A DNA stretch of 64,000 nucleotides from Luzula sylvatica (taxonomy: Eukaryota > Streptophyta > Magnoliopsida > Poales > Juncaceae), in assembly GCA_946800325.1 (NCBI GenBank), contig OX326958.1:70739264-70803263 (forward strand). The letters are read 5' to 3'. A model generated the notes under the pieces. The model saw only the letters and a list, made by a program, of their open reading frames with translations, ran no database searches and had not been told where the DNA came from. The position numbers and the translations under genes were made by a program. Of the stretch, positions 23,596 through 36,677 are shown piece by piece; within the stretch, counting starts at the first letter, position 1; every line of letters begins with the position of its first letter.

Positions 23596-26500
23596 ATTTT
23601 GATATGAAGATCGTGCCATTTGGAGAAAGTATGAGAAAGTTACAATGTGATAATCTTCAAATTCAATAATTCATGATGAAATTACAAAAAAAACTGTATT
23701 TTTTGTTAATTCGGGCTCAAAATACAGAATTTTCCAAATTCGGCCGCGCTGCTGCATTCCTCTCGTCGAGGCGAGCGATTTTGATATAAAAATCGTGCCA
23801 TTTGGAGAAAGATTGAGAAACCTACAATTGGACAATCTTCATATTCAATAATTCAAGATGAAATTACAAAAAAAACTGAATTTTTTGTTAATTCGGGCTC
23901 AAAATACATAATTTTCGAAATTCGGCCGCTTAGCTGCATTCCTCTCGTCGAGGCGAGCGATTTTGATATGAAGATCGTGCCATTTGGAGAAAGTATGAGA
24001 AAGTTACAATGTGATAATCTTCAAATTCAATAATTCATGATGACATTACAAAAAAAACTGTATTTTTTGTTAATTCGGGCTCAAAATACATAATTTTCGA
24101 AATTCGGCCGCGCTGCTGCATTCCTCTCGTCGAGACGAGCGATTTTGATATAAAAATCGTGTCATTTGGAGAAAAGATTGAGAAACCTACAATTGGACAA
24201 TCTTCATATTCAATAATTCAAGATGAAATTACAAAAAAAACTGTATTTTTTGTAAATTCGGGCTCAAAATACATAATTTTCGAAATTCGGTCGCGTTCCG
24301 GCATTCCTCTCGTCGAGGCGAGCGATTTTGATATGAAGATCGTGCCATTTGGAGAAAGTATGAGAAAGTTACAATGTGATAATCTTCAAATTCAATAATT
24401 CATGATGAAATTACCAAAAAAACTGTATTTTCGGTTAATTCGGTTCCAAAATACATAATTTCCCAAATTCGTTCGCGCTGCTGTATTTCTCTCACCGGGG
24501 CGAGCGATTTTGATATAAAAATCGTGCCATTTGGAGAAAGATTGAGAAACCTACAATTGGACAATCTTCATATTCAATAATTCAAGATGAAATTACAAAA
24601 AAAACTGTATTTTTTGTTAATTCGGGCTCAAAATATATAATTTTCGAAATTCGGTCGCGCTGCTGCATTCCTCACGTCGAGGCGAGCGATTTTGATATGG
24701 AGATCGCGCCATTTGGAGAAAGTATGAGAAAGTTACAATGTGATAATCTTCAAATTCAATAATTCATGATGAAATTACCAAAAAAACTGTATTTTCTGTT
24801 AATTCGGTTTCAAAATACATAATTTCCTAAATTCGTTCGCGCTGCTGTATTTCTCTCGCCGGGTCGAGGGATTTTGATATAAAAATCGTGCCATTTGGAG
24901 AAAGATTGAGAAACCTACAATTGGACAATCTTCATATTCAATAATTCAAGATGAAATTACAAAAAAAAACTGTATTTTTTGTTAATTCGGGCTCAAAATA
25001 CATAATTTTCGAAATTCGGGCGCATAGCTGCATTCCTCTCGTCGAGGCGAGCGATTTTGATATGAAGATCGTGCCATTTGGAGAAAGTATGAGAAAGTTA
25101 CAATGTGATAATCTTCATATTCAATAATTCATGATGAAATTACCAAAAAAACTGTATTTTCTGTTAATTCGGTTTCAAAATACATAATTTCCCAAATTCG
25201 TTCGCGCTGCTGTATTTTTCTCGCCGGGGCGAGCGATTTTGATATAAAAATCGTGCCATTTGGAGAAAGATTGAGAAACCTACAATTGGACAATCTTCAT
25301 ATTCAATAATTCAAGATGAAATTACAAAAAAAACTGTATTTTTTGTTAATTCGGGCTCAAAATACATAATTTTCGAAATTCGGACGCGGTGCTGCATTCC
25401 TCTCGTCGAGGCGAGCGATTTTGATATGAAGATCGTGCCATTTGGAGAAAGTATGAGAAAGTTACAATGTGATAATCTTCAAATTCAATAATTCATGATG
25501 AAATTAACAAAAAAACTGTATTTTCTGTTAATTCGGTTTCAAAATACATAATTTCCCAAATTCGTTCGCGCTGCTGTATTTCTCTCGCCGGGTCGAGCGA
25601 TTTTGATATAAAAATCGTGCCATTTGGAGAAAGATTGAGAAACCTACAATTGGACAATCTTCATATTCAATAATTCAAGATGAAATTACAAAAAAAAACT
25701 GTATTTTTTGTTAATTCGGGCTCAAAATACATAATTTTCGAAATTCGGCCGCGTTGCTGCATTCCTCTCGTCGAGGCGAGCGATTTTGATATGAAGATCG
25801 TGCCATTTGGAGAAAGTATGAGAAAGTTACAATGTGATAATCTTCATATTCAATAATTCATGATGAAATTACCAAAAAAACTGTATTTTCTGTTAATTCG
25901 GTTTCAAAATACATAATTTCCCAAATTCGTTCGCGCTGCTGTATTTCTCTCGCCGGGGCGAGCGATTTTGATATAAAAATCGTGCCATTTGGAGAAAGAT
26001 TGAGAAACCTACAATTGGACAATCTTCATATTCAATAATTCAAGATGAAATTACAAAAAAAACTGTATTTTTTGTTAATTCGGGCTCAAAATACATAATT
26101 TTCGAAATTCGGGCGCGATGCTGCATTCCTCTCGTCGAGGCGAGCGATTTTGATATGAAGATCGCGCCATTTGGAGAAAGTATGAGAAAGTTACAATGTG
26201 ATAATCTTCAAATTCAATAATTCATGATGAAATTACCAAAAAAACTGTATTTTCTGTTAATTCGGTTTCAAAATACATAATTTCCCAAATTCGTTTGCGC
26301 TGCTGTATTTCTCTCGCCGGGGCGAGCGATTTTGATATAAAAATCGTGCCATTTGGAGAAAGATTGAGAAACCTACAATTGGACAATCTTCATATTCAAT
26401 AATTCAAGATGAAATTACAAAAAAAACTGTATTTTTTGTTAATTCGGGCTCAAAATACATAATTTTCGAAATTCGGCCGCGAAGCTGCATTCCTCTCGTC

Positions 26501-29150
26501 GAGGCGAGCGATTTTGATATGAAGATCGTGCCATTTGGAGAAAGTATGAGAAAGTTACAATGTGATAATCTTCAAATTCAATAATTCATGATGAAATTAC
26601 AAAAAAAACAGTATTTTTTGTTAATTCGGGCTCAAAATACATAATTTTCGAAATTCGGCCGCGCTGCTGCATTCCTCTCGTCGAGGCGAGCGATTTTTAT
26701 ATAAAAATCGTGCCATTTGGATAAAGATTGAGAAACCTACAATTGGACAATCTTCATATTCAATAATTCAAGATGAAATTACAAAAAAAACTGTATTTTT
26801 TGTAAATTCGGGCTCAAAATACATAATTTTCGAAATTCGGCCGGGTAGCTGCATTCCTCTCCTCGAGGCGAGCGATTTTGATATGAAGATCGTGCCATTT
26901 GGGGAAAGTATGAGAAAGTTACAAAGTGATAATCTTCAAATTCAATAATTCATGATGAAATTACCAAAAAAACTGTATTTTTTGTTAATTCGGTTTCAAA
27001 ATACATAATTTCCCAAATTCGTTCGCGCTGCTGTATTTCTCTCGCCGGGGCGAGCGATTTTGATATAAAAATCGTGCCATTTGGAGAAAGATTGAGAAAC
27101 CTACAATTGGACAATCTTCATATTCAATAATTCAAGATGAAATTACAAAAAAAACTGTATTTTTTGTTAATTCGGGCTCAAAATACATAATTTTCGAAAT
27201 TCGGGCGCGATGCTGCATTCCTCTCGTCGAGGCGAGCGATTTTGATATGAAGATCGCGCCATTTGGAGAAAGTATGAGAAAGTTACAATGTGATAATCTT
27301 CAAATTCAATAATTCATGATGAAATTACAAAAAAAACTGTATTTTCTGTTAATTCGGTTTCAAAATACAGAATTTCCCAAATTCGTTTGCGCTGCTGCAT
27401 TTCTCTCGCCGGGGCGAGCTATTTTGATATAAAAATCGTGCCATTTGGAGAAAGATTGAGAAACCTACAATTGGACAATCTTCATATTCAATAATTCAAG
27501 ATGAAATTACAAAAAAAACTGAATTTTTTGTTAATTCGGGCTCAAAATACATAATTTTCGAAATTCGGCCGCGTTCCGGCATTCCTCTCGTCGAGGCGAG
27601 CGATTTTGATATGAAGATCGTGCCATTTGGAGAAAGTATGAGAAAGTTACAATGTGATAATCTTCAAATTCAATAATTCATGATGAAATTACCAAAAAAA
27701 CTGTATTTTCGGTTAATTCGGTTTCAAAATACATAATTTCCCAAATTCGTTCGCGCTGCTGTATTTCTCTCGCCGGGGCGAGCGATTTTGATATAAAAAT
27801 CGTGCCATTTGGAGAAAGATTGAGAAACCTACAATTGGACAATCTTCATATTCAATAATTCAAGATGAAATTACAAAAAAAACTGTATTTTTTGTTAATT
27901 CGGGCTCAAAATACATAATTTTCGAAATTCGGTCGCGCTGCTGCATTCCTCACGTCGAGGCGAGCGATTTTGATATGAAGATCGTGCCATTTGGAGAAAG
28001 TATGAGAAAGTTACAATGTGATAATCTTCAAATTCAATAATTCATGATGAAATTACCAAAAAAACTGTATTTTCTGTTAATTCGGTTTCAAAATACATAA
28101 TTTCCCAAATTCGTTCGCGCTGCTGTATTTCTCTCGCCGGGTCGATGGATTTTGATATAAAAATCGTGCCATTTGGAGAAAGATTGAGAAACCTACAATT
28201 GGACAATCTTCATATTCAATAATTCAAGATGAAATTACAAAAAAAAACTGTATTTTTTGTTAATTCGGGCTCAAAATACATAATTTTCGAAATTCGGCCG
28301 CGTAGCTGCATTCCTCTCGTCGAGGCGAGCGATTTTGATATGAAGATCGTGCCATTTGGAGAAAGTATGAGAAAGTTACAATGTGATAATCTTCATATTC
28401 AATAATTCATGATGAAATTACCAAAAAAACTGTATTTTCTGTTAATTCGGTTTCAAAATACATAATTTCCCAAATTCGTTCGCGCTGCTGTATTTCTCTC
28501 GCCGGGGCGAGCGATTTTGATATAAAAATCGTGCCATTTGGAGAAAGATTGAGAAACCTACAATTGGACAATCTTCATATTCAATAATTCAAGATGAAAT
28601 TACAAAAAAAACTGTATTTTTTGTTAATTCGGGCTCAAAATACATAATTTTCGAAATTCGGGCGCGATGCTGCATTCCTCTCGTCGAGGCGAGCGATTTT
28701 GATATGAAGATCGCGCCATTTGGAGAAAGTATGAGAAAGTTACAATGTGATAATCTTCAAATTCAATAATTCATGATGAAATTACCAAAAAAACTGTATT
28801 TTCTGTTAATTCGGTTTCAAAATACATAATTTCCCAAATTCGTTTGCGCTGCTGTATTTCTCTCGCCGGGGCGAGCGATTTTGATATAAAAATCGTGCCA
28901 TTTGGAGAAAGATTGAGAAACCTACAATTGGACAATCTTCATATTCAATAATTCAAGATGAAATTACAAAAAAAACTGTATTTTTTGTTAATTCGGGGTC
29001 AAAATACATAATTTTCGAAATTCGGTCGCGGTGCTGCATTCCTCTCGTCGAGGCGAGCGATTTTGATATGAAGATCGTGCCATTTGGAGAAAGTATGAGA
29101 AAGTTACAATGTGATAATCTTCAAATTCAATAATTCATGATGAAATTACC
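23595..29150 (+). repeat. ~30-32-monomer higher-order unit, copy 2
   Basis: This is the second copy of the 5.5 kb unit. It differs from copy 1 by whole-dimer changes. A gatgctgc/gatcgcgcc dimer is added near 25,900-26,270. A dimer of the same class replaces the gggcacaaaatac dimer near 27,200. At 27,369 the text cagaatttcccaaattcgtttgcg joins the start of the cagaattttcc variant to a B tail. A 1 bp difference (gtcgatgg against gtcgaggg) occurs near 28,145. Confidence 0.82.
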
Positions 29151-32100
29151 AAAAAAACTGTATTTTCTGTTAATTCGGTTTCAAAATACATAATTTCCCA
29201 AATTCGTTCGCGCTGCTGTATTTCTCTCGCCGGGGCGAGCGATTTTGATATAAAAATCGTGCCATTTGGAGAAAGATTGAGAAACCTACAATTGGACAAT
29301 CTTCATATTCAATAATTCAAGATGAAATTACAAAAAAAACTGTATTTTTTGTTAATTCGGGGTCAAAATACATAATTTTCGAAATTCGGTCGCGGTGCTG
29401 CATTCCTCTCGTCGAGGCGAGCGATTTTGATATGAAGATCGTGCCATTTGGAGAAAGTATGAGAAAGTTACAATGTGATAATCTTCAAATTCAATAATTC
29501 ATGATGAAATTACCAAAAAAACTGTATTTTCTGTTAATTCGGTTTCAAAATACATAATTTCCCAAATTCGTTCGCGCTGCTGTATTTCTCTCGCCGGGTC
29601 GAGCAATTTTGATATAAAAATCGTGCCATTTGGAGAAAGATTGAGAAACCTACAATTGGACAATCTTCATATTCAATAATTCAAGATGAAATTACAAAAA
29701 AAAACTGTATTTTTTGTTAATTCGGGCTCAAAATACATAATTTTTGAAATTCGGCCGCGGTGCTGCATTCCTCTCGTCGAGGCGAGCGATTTTGATATGA
29801 AGATCGTGCCATTTGGAGAAAGTATGAGAAAGTTACAATGTGATAATCTTCATATTCAATAATTCATGATGAAATTACCAATAAAACTGTATTTTCTGTT
29901 AATTCGGTTTCAAAATACATAATTTCCCAAATTCGTTCGCGCTGCTGTATTTCTCTCGCCGGGTCGAGGGATTTTGATATAAAAATCGTGCCATTTGGAG
30001 AAAGATTGAGAAACCTACAATTGGACAATCTTCATATTCAATAATTCAAGATGAAATTACAAAAAAAAACTGTATTTTTTGTTAATTCGGGCTCAAAATA
30101 CATAATTTTCGAAATTCGGCCGCGTAGCTGCATTCCTCTCGTCGAGGCGAGCGATTTTGATATGAAGATCGTGCCATTTGGAGAAAGTATGAGAAAGTTA
30201 CAATGTGATAATCTTCATATTCAATAATTCATGATGAAATTACCAAAAAAACTGTATTTTCTGTTAATTCGGTTTCAAAATACATAATTTCCCAAATTCG
30301 TTCGCGCTGCTGTATTTCTCTCGCCGGGGCGAGCGATTTTGATATAAAAATCGTGCCATTTGGAGAAAGATTGAGAAACCTACAATTGGACAATCTTCAT
30401 ATTCAATAATTCAAGATGAAATTACAAAAAAAACTGTATTTTTTGTTAATTCGGGCTCAAAATACATAATTTTCGAAATTCGGGCGCGATGCTGCATTCC
30501 TCTCGTCGAGGCGAGCGATTTTGATATGAAGATCGCGCCATTTGGAGAAAGTATGAGAAAGTTACAATGTGATAATCTTCAAATTCAATAATTCATGATG
30601 AAATTACCAAAAAAACTGTATTTTCTGTTAATTCGGTTTCAAAATACATAATTTCCCAAATTCGTTTGCGCTGCTGTATTTCTCTCGCCGGGGCGAGCGA
30701 TTTTGATATAAAAATCGTGCCATTTGGAGAAAGATTGAGAAACCTACAATTGGACAATCTTCATATTCAATAATTCAAGATGAAATTACAAAAAAAACTG
30801 TATTTTTTGTTAATTCGGGGTCAAAATACATAATTTTCGAAATTCGGTCGCGGTGCTGCATTCCTCTCGTCGAGGCGAGCGATTTTGATATGAAGATCGT
30901 GCCATTTGGAGAAAGTATGAGAAAGTTACAATGTGATAATCTTCAAATTCAATAATTCATGATGAAATTACCAAAAAAACTGTATTTTCTGTTAATTCGG
31001 TTTCAAAATACATAATTTCCCAAATTCGTTCGCGCTGCTGTATTTCTCTCGCCGGGTCGAGCAATTTTGATATAAAAATCGTGCCATTTGGAGAAAGATT
31101 GAGAAACCTGCAATTGGACAATCTTCATATTCAATAATTCAAGATGAAATTACAAAAAAAAACTGTATTTTTTGTTAATTCGGGCTCAAAATACATAATT
31201 TTCGAAATTCGGCCGCGTAGCTGCATTCCTCTCGTCGAGGCGAGCGATTTTGATATGAAGATCGTGCCATTTGGAGAAAGTATGAGAAAGTTACAATGTG
31301 ATAATCTTCATATTCAATAATTCATGATGAAATTACCAAAAAAACTGTATTTTCTGTTAATTCGGTTTCAAAATACATAATTTCCCAAATTCGTTCGCGC
31401 TGCTGTATTTTTCTCGCCGGGGCGAGCGATTTTGATATAAAAATCGTGCCATTTGGAGAAAGATTGAGAAACCTACAATTGGACAATCTTCATATTCAAT
31501 AATTCAAGATGAAATTACAAAAAAAACTGTATTTTTTGTTAATTCGGGCTCAAAATACATAATTTTTGAAATTCGGCCGCGGTGCTGCATTCCTCTCGTC
31601 GAGGCGAGCGATTTTGATATGAAGATCGTGCCATTTGGAGAAAGTATGAGAAAGTTACAATGTGATAATCTTCAAATTCAATAATTCATGATGAAATTAC
31701 CAAAAAAACTGTATTTTCTGTTAATTCGGTTTCAAAATACATAATTTCCCAAATTCGTTCGCGCTGCTGTATTTCTCTCGCCGGGTCGAGCGATTTTGAT
31801 ATAAAAATCGTGCCATTTGGAGAAAGATTGAGAAACCTACAATTGGACAATCTTCATATTCAATAATTCAAGATGAAATTACAAAAAAAAACTGTATTTT
31901 TTGTTAATTCGGGCTCAAAATACATAATTTTCGAAATTCGGAAGCGTAGCTGCATTCCTCTCGTCGAGGCGAGCGATTTTGATATGAAGATCGTGCCATT
32001 TGGAGAAAGTATGAGAAAGTTACAATGTGATAATCTTCATATTCAATAATTCATGATGAAATTACCAAAAAAACTGTATTTTCTGTTAATTCGGTTTCAA

Positions 32101-33450
32101 AATACATAATTTCCCAAATTCGTTCGCGCTGCTGTATTTTTCTCGCCGGGGCGAGCGATTTTGATATAAAAATCGTGCCATTTGGAGAAAGATTGAGAAA
32201 CCTACAATTGGACAATCTTCATATTCAATAATTCAAGATGAAATTACAAAAAAAACTGTATTTTTTGTTAATTCGGGCTCAAAATACATAATTTTCGAAA
32301 TTCGGCCGCGGTGCTGCATTCCTCTCGTCGAGGCGAGCGATTTTGATATGAAGATCGTGCCATTTGGAGAAAGTATGAGAAAGTTACAATGTGATAATCT
32401 TCAAATTCAATAATTCATGATGAAATTACCAAAAAAACTGTATTTTCTGTTAATTCGGTTTCAAAATACATAATTTCCCAAATTCGTTCGCGCTGCTGTA
32501 TTTCTCTCGCCGGGTCGAGCGATTTTGATATAAAAATCGTGCCATTTGGAGAAAGATTGAGAAACCTACAATTGGACAATCTTCATATTCAATAATTCAA
32601 GATGAAATTACAAAAAAAAACTGTATTTTTTGTTAATTCGGGCTCAAAATACATAATTTTCGAAATTCGGCCGCGTTGCTGCATTCCTCTCGTCGAGGCG
32701 AGCGATTTTGATATGAAGATCGTGCCATTTGGAGAAAGTATGAGAAAGTTACAATGTGATAATCTTCATATTCAATAATTCATGATGAAATTACCAAAAA
32801 AACTGTATTTTCTGTTAATTCGGTTTCAAAATACATAATTTCCCAAATTCGTTCGCGCTGCTGTATTTTTCTCGCCGGGGCGAGCGATTTTGATATAAAA
32901 ATCGTGCCATTTGGAGAAAGATTGAGAAACCTACAATTGGACAATCTTCATATTCAATAATTCAAGATGAAATTACAAAAAAAACTGTATTTTTTGTTAA
33001 TTCGGGCTCAAAATACATAATTTTCGAAATTCGGCCGCGAAGCTGCATTCCTCTCGTCGAGGCGAGCGATTTTGATATGAAGATCGTGCCATTTGGAGAA
33101 AGTATGAGAAAGTTACAATGTGATAATCTTCAAATTCAATAATTCATGATGAAATTACAAAAAAAACAGTATTTTTTGTTAATTCGGGCTCAAAATACAT
33201 AATTTTCGAAATTCGGCCGCGCTGCTGCATTCCTCTCGTCGAGGCGAGCGATTTTTATATAAAAATCGTGCCATTTGGAGAAAGATTGAGAAACCTACAA
33301 TTGGACAATCTTCATATTCAATAATTCAAGATGAAATTACAAAAAAAACTGTATTTTTTGTAAATTCGGGCTCAAAATACATAATTTTCGAAATTCGGCC
33401 GCGGCGCTGCATTCCTCTCGTCGAGGCGAGCGATTTTGATATGAAGATCG
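29150..33450 (+). repeat. Irregular stretch of A-B dimers between large repeat units
   Basis: A and B alternate regularly here, but I could not place the stretch in a clear tandem copy. It begins with a fresh dimer duplication (ggggtcaaaatac at 28,995 and 29,359). It continues with cores ggtg, tag, gatg with gatcgcgcc, tcgcggtg, tag, ggtg, gaagcgtag (31,940), ggtg and ttg, and hybrids resume near 33,070. The dimer order near 30,100-31,200 matches that near 28,300-29,400, so it contains a partial copy of the end of the preceding unit. Confidence 0.7.
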
Positions 33451-36400
33451 TGCCATTTGGAGAAAGTATGAGAAAGTTACAATGTGATAATCTTCAAATT
33501 CAATAATTCATGATGACATTACAAAAAAAACTGTATTTTTTGTTAATTCGGGCTCAAAATACATAATTTTCGAAATTCGGCCGCGCTGCTGCATTCCTCT
33601 CGTCGGGACGAGCGATTTTGATATAAAAATCGTGCCATTTGGAGAAAAGATTGAGAAACCTACAATTGGACAATCTTCATATTCAATAATTCAAGATGAA
33701 ATTACAAAAAAAACTGTATTTTTTGTAAATTCGGGCTCAAAATACATAATTTTCGAAATTCGGCCGCGTTCCGGCATTCCTCTCGTCGAGGCGAGCGATT
33801 TTAATATGAAGATCATGCCATTTGGAGAAAGTATGAGAAAGTTACAATGTGATAATCTTCAAATTCAATAATTCATGATGAAATTACCAAAAAAACTGTA
33901 TTTTCGGTTAATTCGGTTTCAAAATACATAATTTCCCAAATTCGTTCGCGCTGCTGTATTTCTCTCGCCGGGGCGAGCGATTTTGATATCAAAATCGTGC
34001 CATTTGGAGAAAGATTGAGAAACCTACAATTGGACAATCTTCATATTCAATAATTCAAGATGAAATTACAAAAAAAACTGTATTTTTTGTTAATTCGGGC
34101 TCAAAATACATAATTTTCGAAATTCGGTCGCGCTGCTGCATTCCTCACGTCGAGGCGAGCGATTTTGATATGAAGATCGTGCCATTTGGAGAAAGTATGA
34201 GAAAGTTACAATGTGATAATCTTCAAATTCAATAATTCATGATGAAATTACCAAAAAAACTGTATTTTCTGTTAATTCGGTTTCAAAATACATAATTTCC
34301 CAAATTCGTTCGCGCTGCTGTATTTCTCTCGCCGGGTCGAGGGATTTTGATATAAAAATCGTGCCATTTGGAGAAAGATTGAGAAACCTACAATTGGACA
34401 ATCTTCATATTCAATAATTCAAGATGAAATTACAAAAAAAAACTGTATTTTTTGTTAATTCGGGCTCAAAATACATAATTTTCGAAATTCGGCCGCGTAG
34501 CTGCATTCCTCTCGTCGAGGCGAGCGATTTTGATATGAAGATCGTGCCATTTGGAGAAAGTATGAGAAAGTTACAATGTGATAATCTTCATATTCAATAA
34601 TTCATGATGAAATTACCAAAAAAACTGTATTTTCTGTTAATTCGGTTTCAAAATACATAATTTCCCAAATTCGTTCGCGCTGCTGTATTTCTCTCGCCGG
34701 GGCGAGCGATTTTGATATAAAAATCGTGCCATTTGGAGAAAGATTGAGAAACCTACAATTGGACAATCTTCATATTCAATAATTCAAGATGAAATTACAA
34801 AAAAAACTGTATTTTTTGTTAATTCGGGCTCAAAATACATAATTTTCGAAATTCGGGCGCGATGCTGCATTCCTCTCGTCGAGGCGAGCGATTTTGATAT
34901 GAAGATCGCGCCATTTGGAGAAAGTATGAGAAAGTTACAATGTGATAATCTTCAAATTCAATAATTCATGATGAAATTACCAAAAAAACTGTATTTTCTG
35001 TTAATTCTGTTTCAAAATACATAATTTCCCAAATTCGTTTGCGCTGCTGTATTTCTCTCGCCGGGGCGAGCGATTTTGATATAAAAATCGTGCCATTTGG
35101 AGAAAGATTGAGAAACCTACAATTGGACAATCTTCATATTCAATAATTCAAGATGAAATTACAAAAAAAACTGTATTTTTTGTTAATTCGGGGTCAAAAT
35201 ACATAATTTTCGAAATTCGGTCGCGGTGCTGCATTCCTCTCGTCGAGGCGAGCGATTTTGATATGAAGATCGTGCCATTTGGAGAAAGTATGAGAAAGTT
35301 ACAATGTGATAATCTTCATATTCAATAATTCATGATGAAATTACCAAAAAAACTGTATTTTCTGTTAATTCGGTTTCAAAATACATAATTTCCCAAATTT
35401 GTTCGCGTTGCTGTATTTTTCTCGCCGGGGCGAGCGATTTTGATATAAAAATCGTGCCATTTGGAGAAAGATTGAGAAACCTACAATTGGACAATCTTCA
35501 TATTCAATAATTCAAGATGAAATTACAAAAAAAACTGTATTTTTTGTTAATTCGGGCTCAAAATACATAATTTTCGAAATTCGGTCGTGCTGCTGCATTC
35601 CTCTCGTCGAGGCGAGCGATTTTGATATGAAGATCGTGCCATTTGGAGAAAGTATGAGAAAGTTACAATGTGATAATCTTCAAATTCAATAATTCATGAT
35701 GAAATTACAAAAAAAACAGTATTTTTTGTTAATTCGGGCTCAAAATACATAATTTTCGAAATTCGGCCGCGCTGCTGCATTCCTCTCGTCGAGGCGAGCG
35801 ATTTTTATATAAAAATCGTGCCATTTAGAGAAAGATTGAGAAACCTACAATTGGACAATCTTCATATTCAATAATTCAAGATGAAATTACAAAAAAAACT
35901 GTATTTTTTGTAAATTCGGGCTCAAAATACATAATTTTCGAAATTCGGCCGCGCAGCTGCATTCCTCTCCTCGAGGCGAGCGATTTTGATATGAAGATCG
36001 TGCCATTTGGGGAAAGTATGAGAAAGTTACAAAGTGATAATATTCAAATTCAATAATTCATGATGAAATTACCAAAAAAACTGTATTTTTTGTTAATTCG
36101 GTTTCAAAATACATAATTTCCCAAATTCGTTCGCGCTGCTGTATTTCTCTCGCCGGGGCGAGCGATTTTGATATAAAAATCGTGCCATTTGGAGAAAGAT
36201 TGAGAAACCTACAATTGGACAATCTTCATATTCAATAATTCAAGATGAAATTACAAAAAAAACTGTATTTTTTGTTAATTCGGGCACAAAATACATAATT
36301 TTCGAAATTCGGCCGCGAAGCTGCATTCCTCTCGTCGAGGCGAGCGATTTTGATATGAAGATCGTGCCATTTGGAGAAAGTATGAGAAAGTTACAATGTG

Positions 36401-36677
36401 ATAATCTTCAAATTCAATAATTCATGATGAAATTACAAAAAAAACTGTATTTTTTGTTAATTCGGGCTCAAAATACAGAATTTTCCAAATTCGGCCACGC
36501 TGCTGCATTCCTCTCGTCGAGGCGAGCTATTTTGATATAAAAATCGTGCCATTTGGAGAAAGATTGAGAAACCTACAATTGGACAATCTTCATATTCAAT
36601 AATTCAAGATGAAATTACAAAAAAAATTGAATTTTTTGTTAATTCGGGCTAAAAATACATAATTTTCGAAATTCGGC
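33400..36677 (+). repeat. 18-monomer higher-order unit (~3,278 bp), copy 1
   Basis: The gcgctgc core with catgatgacattac, then cgtcgggacgagcg, then the gagaaaagattgag insertion at about 33,640 and the ttccggc core form a linked series. The series recurs 3,278 bp later (33,632 against 36,910). Private changes within copy 1 include gatttt-aatatgaagatcatgcc near 33,800 and gatatcaaaatcg near 33,985. Confidence 0.83.
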
